64,000 bases of DNA from Pseudomonas viridiflava (GCF_900582625.1 NZ_UTIQ01000327.1:248001-312000), one strand, 5' to 3'. Numbered from the stretch's first letter, positions 42,023-50,673 are shown. Notes: a model not told the origin generated them from the sequence alone. Numbers and translations are program-made.

Positions 42023-43201
42023 ATGCTGCTCAACCTATTCAACGAAATGCGCGCCGCCAAGGTTCCGGTCTCGGTGCGTGAGCTGCTGGATCTGATCAAT
42101 GCGTTGAAGCACAACGTGACGTTTGCCGACATGGACGAGTTCTATTTCCTGTCGCGCACGATTTTGGTCAAAGACGAGCGCCATTTCGACAAGTTCGACC
42201 GTGCCTTCGGCGCCTATTTCAAGGGCCTGGAAAATCTTAACCAGCACATCGAGGCGTTGATCCCTGATGAGTGGCTGCGCAAGGAATTCGAGCGTTCGCT
42301 GACGGACGAAGAGCGGGCCAAGATCGAGTCGCTCGGCGGCCTGGACAAGCTGATCGAGGAGTTCAAAAAACGCCTCGAAGAACAGAAAGAACGCCACGAA
42401 GGTGGCAATAAGTGGATCGGCACCGGCGGCACCAGCCCGTTCGGTTCAGGCGGCTTCAACCCTGAAGGCATTCGCGTTGGCGATGCCGGCAAGCGTCAGG
42501 GCAAAGCGGTAAAAGTCTGGGACCAGCGCGAGTACAAAAACCTCGACGACCAGGTGGAGCTCGGCACCCGCAACATCAAGGTGGCCCTGCGTCGCCTGCG
42601 CAAGTTTGCCCGCCAGGGCGCGCAGGATGAGCTGGATCTGGACGGCACTATCGACTTCACCGCCCGCGATGGCGGCTTGCTGAATATTCAGATGCGGCCG
42701 GAACGGCGTAACGCGGTGAAGCTGCTCATTCTTTTCGACATCGGCGGCTCGATGGACGCCCACGTGAAGGTCTGCGAAGAGTTGTTCTCGGCGTGCAAAA
42801 CCGAGTTCAAGCATTTGGAGTATTTCTACTTCCACAACTTCGTGTACGAATCGGTGTGGAAAAACAACCTGCGCCGCACCTCGGAACGTTTTTCCACGCA
42901 AGACCTGCTGCACAAATATGGCGCCGATTACAAAGTGGTGTTTGTCGGCGACGCCGCCATGGCGCCCTATGAGATCACCCAGGCCGGCGGCAGCGTCGAG
43001 CACTGGAACGAAGAGCCGGGCTATGTGTGGATGCAGCGCTTTCGCGAGAAGTACAAGAAACTCATCTGGATCAACCCGTACCCGAAAGACACCTGGAACT
43101 ACACGGCGTCCACCAACATCGTTCGCGAGTTGCTGGAAGACCACATGTATCCCTTGAGCCTTCGCGGGCTGGAAGACGGGATGAAGTTCTTGTCGAAATA
43201 A
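42023..43201 (+). CDS. VWA-domain protein, CoxE-like, 392 aa
   Basis: The N-terminus 'LLNLFNEMRAAKVPVSVRELLDLINAL' and the helical middle match CoxE/YeiN-type partners of MoxR ATPases. A VWA domain occupies about residues 230-392 with a MIDAS-like 'LFDIGGSMDAH' (D-x-G-x-S instead of D-x-S-x-S), 'YFHNFVYESVW' and 'VVFVGDAAMAPYEI' as the Thr/Asp-bearing loops. The ribosome site GGAG lies 9-10 bases upstream. Expected to work with the adjacent MoxR protein in metal insertion or protein assembly; the client is not known. Confidence 0.88.
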   Translation: MLLNLFNEMRAAKVPVSVRELLDLINALKHNVTFADMDEFYFLSRTILVKDERHFDKFDRAFGAYFKGLENLNQHIEALIPDEWLRKEFERSLTDEERAKIESLGGLDKLIEEFKKRLEEQKERHEGGNKWIGTGGTSPFGSGGFNPEGIRVGDAGKRQGKAVKVWDQREYKNLDDQVELGTRNIKVALRRLRKFARQGAQDELDLDGTIDFTARDGGLLNIQMRPERRNAVKLLILFDIGGSMDAHVKVCEELFSACKTEFKHLEYFYFHNFVYESVWKNNLRRTSERFSTQDLLHKYGADYKVVFVGDAAMAPYEITQAGGSVEHWNEEPGYVWMQRFREKYKKLIWINPYPKDTWNYTASTNIVRELLEDHMYPLSLRGLEDGMKFLSK

Positions 43202-43226
43202 GCGGCGTTAAGCCATTAAAAAAAAA

Positions 43227-43252
43227 CGGGCCTCGAAAGAGCCCGTTTTTTT
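43227..43252. terminator. Rho-independent terminator after the VWA gene
   Basis: CGGGC...GCCCG with a GAAA loop region, preceded by a run of nine A and followed by seven T. It probably stops both the VWA gene and the convergent DUF2937 gene. Confidence 0.85.
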
Positions 43253-43297
43253 ATTGGCTGGCGGTTGTTGGGCTTCGCCCAACAAACCCCGCGACAG

Positions 43298-43831
43298 TCA
43301 CCGCCAGGGCCGCTGCTCATGCTGGGTAACCTTGTGGGTGCGGTTCACGCCCAACGTCCACCCTGCCCCGAGCACCAGCAGCTCGATGAAAAACGCCAAC
43401 ACGAACGCGCAGAAAATACCCCAGGCAATCGCTTCCGGCGCCAGCAGCACCTGATAGCGATAACCCTCGTAGGTTTCCTTAAACAATTCAGGGTTGGGAT
43501 TGAACGCCACATGCCATACCCGCACGTACCACGGCCCGGTCATGGCTTGCAATTCGCGGTCCAGCAAGCGCGAGCGCACCAGCAGGTTGGTCAGGCTATT
43601 GGCGTCGCTGGCGAACACCGGGTCGCTGCTGGCGCGGTAGTGGGCGACCAGGGCGTCGAGGTCGCCGTTGAAGAATTGGTTGGCGGTCTGGCGGAAGCCG
43701 CTGAGGCTCTGCTCCGACTCTTTCCAATGCGCTTCGATGCGCTGGCTGTAATCGTTGATAAAGCCCGGAATCTGCACGCCAACCAGCAGGCCGACGGCAA
43801 ACAACACCAAACGTAGATAACTTCTGAACAT
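43298..43831 (-). CDS. DUF2937-family inner-membrane protein, 177 aa
   Basis: Two membrane segments, one at the N-terminus ('LRLVLFAVGLLVGVQIP') and one near residue 140 ('AIAWGIFCAFVLAFFIELLVL'), flank a helical periplasmic domain ('YSQRIEAHWKESEQSLSGFRQTANQFF'). This layout and length match DUF2937. Function unknown. Confidence 0.75.
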   Translation of the reverse strand: MFRSYLRLVLFAVGLLVGVQIPGFINDYSQRIEAHWKESEQSLSGFRQTANQFFNGDLDALVAHYRASSDPVFASDANSLTNLLVRSRLLDRELQAMTGPWYVRVWHVAFNPNPELFKETYEGYRYQVLLAPEAIAWGIFCAFVLAFFIELLVLGAGWTLGVNRTHKVTQHEQRPWR

Positions 43832-43870
43832 GCCTGCTCCTGTGCTCCTTGGATGGGTCCGTCGCCCGGC

Positions 43871-44644
43871 TTAGCTGCGGCCGCTGGCGATACATTCGCC
43901 GCGGCGCCACAGGCTCCATTCGCCAGGTTGGTACAAGGTCCAGCTTTCGTTTTCGGTAAGTGGCTCGGTGGCCAGCACGGTGACCACATCGTTCGGTGTG
44001 GTTTCGGCCTGGAAGTCGACGATCACATCCACATCCTTCAACCGTGCCGGGCCGAATGGCGCGCGGCGGGTGATTTGCGCCAGCTTGGTCGAGCAATAAG
44101 AGAACAACCAGTCACCGTCGCTCAACAGACAATTGAACACGCCTTTTGTGCGGTACGCCGTGCAGGCGCGCACCAGGGTCGGCAACAGCATTTCCACGGA
44201 TACCGGCTGCGGGAATGAGCTGCGAATCTGGTTCAGCAAGTCGCAAAAGGCGGCTTCGCTGTCGGTGTCGCCCACCGGCCAGTAAAAACTCGGCGCCGGG
44301 GCGAAGTCGGCCAGTTGCCCGTTATGGGCGAAGCACCAGTTGCGGCCCCACAGTTCCCGCACGAACGGGTGCGTATTAGCCAGACAAACCCGGCCGACGT
44401 TGGCCTGGCGGATATGGCCGATCACGGTTTCGCTTTTGATCGGGTAGCGCTGCACCAGCTTGGCCACTTCCGAATCGACGCTGGCTTGTGGGTCCTGAAA
44501 CAGGCGCAAGCCGCGTCCTTCATAGAAGGCGATGCCCCAGCCGTCGCGGTGCGGGCCGGTGCCGCCGCCGCGCTGCATCAGGCCGGTAAAACTGAACACG
44601 ATGTCGGTCGGTACGTTGGCACTCATGCCCAACAATTCACACAT
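43871..44644 (-). CDS. yafJ: Class II glutamine amidotransferase (YafJ-like), 257 aa
   Basis: An Ntn hydrolase with the nucleophilic Cys2 right after the initiator Met (MCELLGMSANVPTD). 'GPHRDGWGIAFYEGRGLRLF' and 'IGHIRQANVGRVCLANTHPFVRELWGRNWCFAHNGQL' form the glutaminase active site. YafJ-type proteins are stand-alone glutamine hydrolases whose acceptor partner is unclear. It lies 37 bases downstream of the membrane-protein gene at 44682. Confidence 0.9.
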   Translation of the reverse strand: MCELLGMSANVPTDIVFSFTGLMQRGGGTGPHRDGWGIAFYEGRGLRLFQDPQASVDSEVAKLVQRYPIKSETVIGHIRQANVGRVCLANTHPFVRELWGRNWCFAHNGQLADFAPAPSFYWPVGDTDSEAAFCDLLNQIRSSFPQPVSVEMLLPTLVRACTAYRTKGVFNCLLSDGDWLFSYCSTKLAQITRRAPFGPARLKDVDVIVDFQAETTPNDVVTVLATEPLTENESWTLYQPGEWSLWRRGECIASGRS

Positions 44645-44681
44645 GGCTCAACTCTTCCGGACAACTGGATTGGGCAGGGAC

Positions 44682-45194
44682 TTACAGACGCGGTTCGATG
44701 CGCTCACGACGACCGCCACTGCCACTGGCGGGCTGGGTGCGGCTGTCGGCGGCGGGACGGATATAAGGCTGGCTTTGCGGCTCGCGCTCCATCAGCTCGC
44801 GCAGGGTCGGCTCATCTTCTTCAACCGGTGCCGGCGCGGCCTTGGCGGCTTTGCGCTTGTTCCACGCCCGCTCGATGGGCCAACGAATCAGCACGAACAG
44901 CACATAAATGACCACGGCGATCATGCCGTACATGGCCAGGTCGGAAACGGCGGTCCACATGTTGCTGCCGACTTTGAACAGCAAATCGAGCGCAGTCACC
45001 GCTACAGCCGGGGCATACAATTCTTTGCCGGGGTCGACAACGGTGGGTGTGAATAGCAGCACCGCGATAACCAACCGCAGCGGCTCGCGCAGGTAGCGCC
45101 ACATCCAGCCGGTCATCAGGAAGCTCACCAGCAGACAACCCAGAGCAGCAATGGCATACAGGCCCCAGGCGAGGACGTAATCGTGTTCGTTCAT
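44682..45194 (-). CDS. Uncharacterised inner-membrane protein, 170 aa
   Basis: Three or four hydrophobic segments in the first 120 residues ('AWGLYAIAALGCLLVSFLM', 'LREPLRLVIAVLLFTPTVV', 'SDLAMYGMIAVVIYVLFVLIRWP') are followed by a cytoplasmic tail rich in Lys, Ala, Pro and Glu. I do not recognise a named family; it looks like a conserved Pseudomonas protein. It is divergent from oligopeptidase B and upstream of yafJ. Confidence 0.75.
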   Translation of the reverse strand: MNEHDYVLAWGLYAIAALGCLLVSFLMTGWMWRYLREPLRLVIAVLLFTPTVVDPGKELYAPAVAVTALDLLFKVGSNMWTAVSDLAMYGMIAVVIYVLFVLIRWPIERAWNKRKAAKAAPAPVEEDEPTLRELMEREPQSQPYIRPAADSRTQPASGSGGRRERIEPRL

Positions 45195-45292
45195 GCGGTT
45201 CGTGGCGATGCTGGCGAAGGGGCGCTTATGATAGCGGCTTTTCTCCTGCCCGGCGCGTCTGACGTCGGCCGCCTTTGCTCTGGAGTTTTGGT

Positions 45293-47344
45293 ATGCCGCA
45301 AGCCCCTATCGCCCGCATCGAAAACGGCAACGATCCGTACCACTGGCTGGAAAACCGCGACACTCCCGAGGTACTCGAATACCTCAACGCCGAGAACGCC
45401 TACCTCGATGCACAACTGGCCGAGCAGGCCGAGTTGCGCGAGCAGCTGTTCGCCGAAATCAAAGGGCGTATCCGCGAGACCGATCTGTCCCTGCCCTCGC
45501 CTTGGGGCCCACACCTGTATTACACCCGCACCACGGCTGGCGATGAATACCCGCGCCACTACCGCTGCGCCCGTCCCGTCGACGGCAGCAACACCGTGGA
45601 CGAAGCCAGCGAGCAACTGTTGCTCGACCCAAACGAACTGGCCAACGGCGGTTTCCTGTCGCTAGGCGCCTTTAGCGTCAGCCCCGACTACGCGCGCCTC
45701 GCCTACAGCCTGGACACCAGCGGCGACGAGATTTACCAGCTGTTCGTAAAGGAACTGGCCAGCGGCGCCATCACCGCCCTGCCCTTCGACGACTGCGACG
45801 GCAGCATGACCTGGGCCAACGACAGCCAGACCCTGTTCTTCGGCGAACTGGATGACACCCACCGCCCTCACCGCCTGAACCGCTACACCTTGGGCACCGA
45901 AGGCGCCGAGCGCGTGTTCGAAGAGCCCGATGGCCGCTTCTTCGTCAATTGCTACCGCAGCAGCTCCGAACGCCAGCTGTTCGTGCTGCTCAACAGCAAA
46001 ACCACCTGCGAAACCTGGGCCCTGGATGCCGATAAGCCCCAGGGCACGTTCACCTGCCTGGCACCGCGCGAAGAAGGCCACGAATACTTTGTCGACCATG
46101 GCCGCCTGGTGCACGGCGCCGACGCCGGCCAATGGGGCTGGGTCATTCGCAGCAACCAGACCGGCATCAACTTCGCCCTGTACCACGCCGCCACCGCTGG
46201 CGTGCCGACGCGCAGCGACTGGCAGGAACTGATCGCCCATAACCCGGCCGTGATGCTCGAAGACATCACCCTCAACGCCGGCGCCCTGGTGCTCAGCCTG
46301 CGCGAAGGTGGTCTGCCGATTTTGGAGGTGCACGGCCTGGGCCAAGCGCCCGCGCGGGTGCAACTGCCCGATGCGGCGTACAGCCTGCATGTGCAGGACA
46401 GCCTGGAATTCGAAAGCGAAGTGATTCGGCTGCGTTACGAAGCGCTGAACCGCCCGGCCCAAGTGCGCCAACTGCATCTGGTGAATGGCGAGCAAATTGT
46501 ATTGAAAGAAACACCGGTTGAAGGCGTGTTCGACGCCGATGCGTACGTTAGCCAGCGCCTGTGGGCGACCGCGAGTGACGGCACGCAAATCCCCATCAGC
46601 CTGGTGGCTCGGCGGGAAACGTTGGGCAAACCGGCGCCGTTCTATCTGTATGGCTACGGCGCCTATGGCTCCAGCCTGGACCCCTGGTTTTCCCACGCCC
46701 GCTTGAGCCTGTTGGACCGTGGTTTCGTCTTCGCCATCGCGCACATTCGCGGCGGCGGCGAACTGGGCGAAGCCTGGTACCGCGCCGGTAAGCTTGAGCA
46801 CAAGGCCAATACCTTCAGCGACTTCATTGCCTGCGCCGAGCATGTGCTCGCCGAGGGCTACACCACCCGCAGCCAACTGGCGATTAGCGGCGGTAGCGCC
46901 GGCGGCTTGCTGATTGGCGCGGTGCTCAATCAACGGCCCGACCTGTTCGCCGCTGCCATCGCCGAAGTGCCATTCGTGGATGTGCTGAACACCATGCAGA
47001 ACCCCGACCTGCCGCTGACCGTTACCGAATACGACGAATGGGGCGACCCGAACGACCCCGAAGTATTCGAGCGCATCAAGGGCTACGCACCGTACGAAAA
47101 CGTCAACGCCCAGGCCTACCCTGCGCTGCTCGCCGTGGCCGGCTACAACGACAGCCGCGTGCAGTACTGGGAAGCCGCGAAATGGGTAGCCAAGCTGCGC
47201 GCGCACAAGACCGACGACAACCTGCTGCTGCTGAAAACCGACCTCGGCGCCGGTCACGGCGGCATGAGCGGGCGTTATCAGGGCATCAAGGACGTGGCGT
47301 TGGAATATGCGTTTTTGCTGAAGGTGTTGGGGTTGGCGGTGTGA
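45293..47344 (+). CDS. ptrB: Oligopeptidase B (prolyl oligopeptidase family S9A)
   Basis: A 683-residue serine peptidase that cleaves oligopeptides after basic residues in the cytoplasm. An N-terminal beta-propeller (about residues 70-400) is followed by the alpha/beta hydrolase domain: nucleophile elbow 'SGGSAGGLLIGAVLNQRPDLF', catalytic Asp region 'AVAGYNDSRVQYWEA' and His in 'GAGHGGMSGRYQG'. The ATG at 45293 has GGAG 8 bases upstream. Confidence 0.92.
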   Translation: MPQAPIARIENGNDPYHWLENRDTPEVLEYLNAENAYLDAQLAEQAELREQLFAEIKGRIRETDLSLPSPWGPHLYYTRTTAGDEYPRHYRCARPVDGSNTVDEASEQLLLDPNELANGGFLSLGAFSVSPDYARLAYSLDTSGDEIYQLFVKELASGAITALPFDDCDGSMTWANDSQTLFFGELDDTHRPHRLNRYTLGTEGAERVFEEPDGRFFVNCYRSSSERQLFVLLNSKTTCETWALDADKPQGTFTCLAPREEGHEYFVDHGRLVHGADAGQWGWVIRSNQTGINFALYHAATAGVPTRSDWQELIAHNPAVMLEDITLNAGALVLSLREGGLPILEVHGLGQAPARVQLPDAAYSLHVQDSLEFESEVIRLRYEALNRPAQVRQLHLVNGEQIVLKETPVEGVFDADAYVSQRLWATASDGTQIPISLVARRETLGKPAPFYLYGYGAYGSSLDPWFSHARLSLLDRGFVFAIAHIRGGGELGEAWYRAGKLEHKANTFSDFIACAEHVLAEGYTTRSQLAISGGSAGGLLIGAVLNQRPDLFAAAIAEVPFVDVLNTMQNPDLPLTVTEYDEWGDPNDPEVFERIKGYAPYENVNAQAYPALLAVAGYNDSRVQYWEAAKWVAKLRAHKTDDNLLLLKTDLGAGHGGMSGRYQGIKDVALEYAFLLKVLGLAV

Positions 47345-47380
47345 TGGGCGGTGGGGTTCTACCAGTTAAAAGTGGAATCT

Positions 47381-47471
47381 GTAGGAGCGGCTTCAGCCGC
47401 GATGCTCTTGATTTAACCGCGTGCAGGAATCTCAGCTAATCGGAATGCCGCCCGGCCGCTCCCACACAAGT
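47381..47471. repeat. REP/BIME repeat pair
   Basis: GTAGGAGCGGCTTCAGCCGCGA at 47381-47402 is a Pseudomonas REP unit, with a partner in opposite orientation ending in GGCCGCTCCCACACA (47454-47468). Located after ptrB. Confidence 0.8.
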
Positions 47472-47502
47472 GGGCACCCGCACTCTGTATTACATCCGAA
47501 AT

Positions 47503-47532
47503 TCTGGATCCCCGCCTACGCGGGGATGACGG
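47503..47532. repeat. Palindromic repeat, copy 1 (TTCTGGAT...ATGACGGT type)
   Basis: ATCCCCGC (47508-47515), 4-base loop, GCGGGGAT (47520-47527), within TTCTGGAT and ATGACGGT flanks. A second copy with compensated stem changes lies at 50644-50673. Confidence 0.8.
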
Positions 47533-47586
47533 TGGGGTTTGGAAGGTGTCTGTCTTCGCGCCCCAAAGTTGCACCTGTAGGAGCGC

Positions 47587-47889
47587 CTACTCCTCAACCC
47601 GCGGCTTCACCGGCTCCGCCGGCTTCACCTTTGGCGTGCTCGGCGCCTGCTGCAGTTGCGGCAGGCCGTTGTCGCGTGGGTTAACCGTGTTGGCGGGCGG
47701 CGCGGTGCGCGGGTTGTAGGCGCCGGGCGTGGTCGGCCGGGCGGCGGGCGCTGGCATCGGCACGTTGCGCGGCTGAATGGTCTGGTAAGGATTAGGCGTG
47801 GCGGTGCCAGGTGAACCCGGCGTGGCAGCCATCGTTGCGGCGGCGGCCATAACGCCCGCCCCCAGCACCATCAATCTAAACAGTTGCAT
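47587..47889 (-). CDS. Small secreted Pro/Ala-rich protein, 100 aa
   Basis: A signal peptide is visible (LMVLGAGVMAAAATMAA, cleavage likely near residue 22). The mature part is low-complexity and rich in Pro, Thr and Asn ('RNVPMPAPAARPTTPGAYNPRTAPPANTVNP'), ending in a Lys/Glu/Pro tail. No domain is recognised; it could be a periplasmic or envelope-exposed disordered protein. A ribosome site GGAGG lies just upstream of the ATG (on the minus strand). Confidence 0.65.
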   Translation of the reverse strand: MQLFRLMVLGAGVMAAAATMAATPGSPGTATPNPYQTIQPRNVPMPAPAARPTTPGAYNPRTAPPANTVNPRDNGLPQLQQAPSTPKVKPAEPVKPRVEE

Positions 47890-47952
47890 AACGCACCTCC
47901 GTAACCGTGACGTGGACGTTAGACTACGCGCCCCGCATAAGGCTCACCTTCA

Positions 47953-48633
47953 ATGAAACGCTTCGTTCTGCTCGACACCGCCCCCATTCCCGAAAACGGC
48001 GGCGTGCTGTGCCTGTTCGAGTACGGCGAAGATTTCGTGATCAAAATTCAGGGTGGCGACGGCGGCCAGTTGATGAACACGCGCATGCACGGTTCCGAAG
48101 ATGCGCTCGCCGAAATCCCGTGCAAGCAAGTCGCCCATCGCCCCGCGCCGCGAGTGCTGATCGGCGGGTTGGGCATGGGCTTCACCCTGGCCGCTGCGCT
48201 GAAAAACCTGGGCGCCACTGCGCAGGTGGTGGTGGCCGAGCTGGTGCCCGGCGTGATCGAGTGGAACCGTGGCCCGCTTGGTCTGAAAGCCGGCATGCCG
48301 ATTGACGACCCACGGGCCGAAATCCGCCTGGCCGACGTCGCCCATGTACTGCAAGGCGAACCGGCAGGCTTCGACGCCATCATGCTCGACGTCGACAACG
48401 GTCCCGAAGGCCTGACACAAAAAGGCAACAGCTGGCTTTACTCCGCCGCCGGCCTGGGCAGCTGCCATCGCGCGCTGCGGCCCAAAGGCATTCTGGCCGT
48501 GTGGTCGGCCAGCGCCGACCGCAAGTTTTCCGAGCGCGTGGCCAAGGCCGGTTTCGCGGTGAAAGAGGTGCAGGTGTATGCCCACGGCAACAAAGGCACA
48601 CGGCACACCATCTGGATCGCGGAAAAACGCTGA
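47953..48633 (+). CDS. Spermidine-synthase-like (SpeE family) methyltransferase-fold protein, 226 aa
   Basis: The Rossmann fold of polyamine synthases is visible: 'VLIGGLGMGFTLAAALKNLG' (GGGxG-like), 'VVVAELVPGVIEWNRGPL', 'FDAIMLDVDNGPEGLTQ' and 'GILAVWSASADRKFSERV'. The N-terminal beta domain of true SpeE is short here and the product is smaller (226 against about 285), so substrate use is uncertain. yajD follows about 70 bases later. Confidence 0.8.
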   Translation: MKRFVLLDTAPIPENGGVLCLFEYGEDFVIKIQGGDGGQLMNTRMHGSEDALAEIPCKQVAHRPAPRVLIGGLGMGFTLAAALKNLGATAQVVVAELVPGVIEWNRGPLGLKAGMPIDDPRAEIRLADVAHVLQGEPAGFDAIMLDVDNGPEGLTQKGNSWLYSAAGLGSCHRALRPKGILAVWSASADRKFSERVAKAGFAVKEVQVYAHGNKGTRHTIWIAEKR

Positions 48634-48703
48634 AGCCCTTGAGAAGCCCGCGCGCCGGGCTCACCATTACCGCACTCTCAACCTGGACTGAACAGGACAT
48701 CCC

Positions 48704-49075
48704 ATGAGCACTGAAAAATCGGCGGCCACGCTTAAAACCGACCGGCTGATCGCCGAAGCCCAGCGCAGCCGTGAAGAAGGCTATCGAGCCAAAGCCCTGA
48801 AGATGTACCCGCACATTTGCGGGCGCTGCCAGCGCGAGTTCGAAGGCAAACGCCTGAGCGAACTGACCGTGCACCACCGCGACCACAACCACGACAACAA
48901 CCCGCAAGACGGCTCCAACTGGGAGCTGCTCTGCCTGTTCTGTCACGACAACGAACATTCGCGCTACACCGATCAGCAGTACTTCAGCGAAGGCTCCACC
49001 GCCAGCCCGACCGGGCCGAAAGTCACCCACAAAGCCTTTGCCGACCTGGCTGCCCTGTTGAAGAGCAAAGAATAA
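48704..49075 (+). CDS. yajD: YajD-family HNH nuclease
   Basis: A 123-residue protein with a HNH fold: two zinc-site Cys pairs ('CGRCQREFEG' and 'CLFCHDNEHSRY') and the catalytic 'VHHRDHNHDNNPQDGSNWELLCLFC'. YajD is a conserved small HNH protein; its cellular role is not defined. The RBS and spacing to the neighbours suggest an operon with the TrmL-like gene 11 bases downstream. Confidence 0.9.
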   Translation: MSTEKSAATLKTDRLIAEAQRSREEGYRAKALKMYPHICGRCQREFEGKRLSELTVHHRDHNHDNNPQDGSNWELLCLFCHDNEHSRYTDQQYFSEGSTASPTGPKVTHKAFADLAALLKSKE

Positions 49076-49086
49076 GAGAGCGTTTT

Positions 49087-49572
49087 GTGGCTAATCGTCG
49101 CTACAGCTGTATCGGGTTGTTCAACCCAAAATCCCCGGACAACGTCGGCGCCGTCATGCGCGCCGCTGGCTGCTATGGCGTGAACTCGGTGTTCTACACC
49201 GGCAAGCGCTACGCCCGTGCGCAGGAATTTGCTACCGACACCAAGATGGTCCACCAGGACATCCCGTTGATCGGCATTGAAGACCTGCAAAGCATCATTC
49301 CGCTGGGCTGCACCCCGGTGGCAGTGGAGCTGGTGGAAGGCGCCAAACCGCTGACCGAATACACCCACCCCGATCGCGCCATTTACATCTTCGGCCCCGA
49401 AGATGGCTCGCTGAGCAAAGAGGTCTTGGCTTGGTGCGAAGAGGTGATTTACATCCCCACCAACGGCTGCATGAATTTGGCGGCGACGGTGAATGTGGTG
49501 CTGTATGACCGAATGGCGAAGGGGCTGAATACCAAGTCCGGCCCCCTCTTCGGAAAGTCGTTTCAGTCTTGA
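49087..49572 (+). CDS. SPOUT RNA methyltransferase, TrmH/TrmL-like, 161 aa
   Basis: From a GTG at 49087 (GAGAG about 6 bases upstream) the product begins VANRRYSCIGLFNPKSPDNVGAVMRAAG, with the SPOUT knot 'AIYIFGPEDGSLSKEVL' and 'VIYIPTNGCMNLAATVNVVLYDR'. The motif 'NxxxNxGxxxR'-like NVGAVMRAA and the C-terminal 'MNLAATVN' (usually SLNVA/MNL) place it in the TrmH family; the size is like TrmL (2'-O-methylation of tRNA Leu at position 34), though another RNA target is possible. The upstream extension of the frame lies inside yajD and is spurious. Confidence 0.82.
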   Translation: MANRRYSCIGLFNPKSPDNVGAVMRAAGCYGVNSVFYTGKRYARAQEFATDTKMVHQDIPLIGIEDLQSIIPLGCTPVAVELVEGAKPLTEYTHPDRAIYIFGPEDGSLSKEVLAWCEEVIYIPTNGCMNLAATVNVVLYDRMAKGLNTKSGPLFGKSFQS

Positions 49573-49725
49573 AGATGCTATTGGCACGGTAAAGCCACCG
49601 TCACGCTGAAATATCCTAACTAATATAGAAAAGGGGCCACAGCGCAACGCTTGCGGTCCTACTTTCTCCAGCCCCCGACAGCTGTAACTTGCCCCTCTTT
49701 TGCTAAAGGCCAGGGGAGTTATTAA

Positions 49726-50049
49726 ATGTTCTGCAGTATCAGAGACATAAATTTCGGCCGAGACAGCAAAAAAACACTTGAACAGATCGAGGGCATTTAT
49801 AGGAATGGCAGCTTCCTGAGCATATCAATGTCGGGCGGCGTGATAATCCAACTATTCGTCAAAAACAATCCACTATCTTCCGCTTATTCGATATCGCAAT
49901 TCGATTTCGAAACATATTCGCAGTCGGTGGCCAGCGTATCGAAAATAGTCAAAGATAGAGTTAGGCTTGCAACGGCCGATCTCATATTATTTGGCGATAT
50001 AACTCGTCAAGAGAGAGATTTCTGGAAGTGCGTACAAGATGCGCATTAA
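49726..50049 (+). CDS. Hypothetical protein, 107 aa, AT-rich islet gene 1
   Basis: No family recognised. The product (MFCSIRDINFGRDSKKTLEQIEG...) has no signal peptide; it shows a short hydrophobic strand pair 'GSFLSISMSGGVIIQLFVKNN' and an amphipathic C-terminal half ('SVASVSKIVKDRVRLATADLILF'). It is preceded by GGGGAG 8 bases before the ATG. Codon use is AT-rich and unlike its neighbours, which suggests horizontal origin. It overlaps the next gene by 11 bases. Confidence 0.6.
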   Translation: MFCSIRDINFGRDSKKTLEQIEGIYRNGSFLSISMSGGVIIQLFVKNNPLSSAYSISQFDFETYSQSVASVSKIVKDRVRLATADLILFGDITRQERDFWKCVQDAH

Positions 50050-50572
50050 AGCCATAGTCTTAGCATTATTCCTCGCCGCTCTAGCGATAAGTGCGGGAGC
50101 TTCTAATCAAGGCGATGAGTTCGAATTAAAAGACAAACACATGCTCCCTCTCCGCAAGGCCTTCGCGGAGTACAATTCGAAATCCGTAGAGTGCGAAAAC
50201 ACTGAAAAGGAAAAACCACAATTGCAGGCTTCAGATATAAACTTTCTGAATCGACGACAGGCGCAAATAATGATACTCCGCGAAAAACGGAATAGGTTAT
50301 CAGCATGCGTTTATCTAGAAGAGAACACTGCCATACGTAAACACGTCGAAGTTCTAAATTTATTTCGCTCCGAAAACATCTTCTCAGAGGACGTAAAATC
50401 TCTGGTTGAAGCACTGGACCTTTATGTCGGCCTTCAAGGAAGCTTTGACCGAAAGACCAGAGAGGAATATGAACTCATACCAAAAAGCCTGCGTAAGCAG
50501 TTTGAACGTGCAGTAAAAGATAAGGGTCTTGAAGTTAACATATTCGAAATCGCCGACTCTCTTTCAGAATAA
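50039..50572 (+). CDS. Hypothetical exported protein, 177 aa, AT-rich islet gene 2
   Basis: A clear signal peptide (MRIKAIVLALFLAALAISAG, cleavage near 'GAS-NQ') is followed by a helical, charged mature part with one Cys pair candidate ('ECENTEKEK' and 'LSACVYLE'). No known domain is seen. It starts 11 bases before the upstream gene ends, so both are probably co-translated, one cytoplasmic and one exported. The pair may be a toxin/immunity-like or envelope module; this is speculation. Confidence 0.6.
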   Translation: MRIKAIVLALFLAALAISAGASNQGDEFELKDKHMLPLRKAFAEYNSKSVECENTEKEKPQLQASDINFLNRRQAQIMILREKRNRLSACVYLEENTAIRKHVEVLNLFRSENIFSEDVKSLVEALDLYVGLQGSFDRKTREEYELIPKSLRKQFERAVKDKGLEVNIFEIADSLSE

Positions 50573-50643
50573 TCGATCTCGCAGAACCATCGGCCAGTCT
50601 TATATATCAGCGTTGGCAGTTTTCATCGAGGGCTGTTTGAGTT

Positions 50644-50673
50644 TCTGGATTCCCGCCTGCGCGGGAATGACGG
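50644..50673. repeat. Palindromic repeat, copy 2
   Basis: ATTCCCGC (50649-50656) / GCGGGAAT (50661-50668) within TTCTGGAT and ATGACGGT flanks. The C:G to T:A change against copy 1 is compensated on both sides of the stem. Confidence 0.8.
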
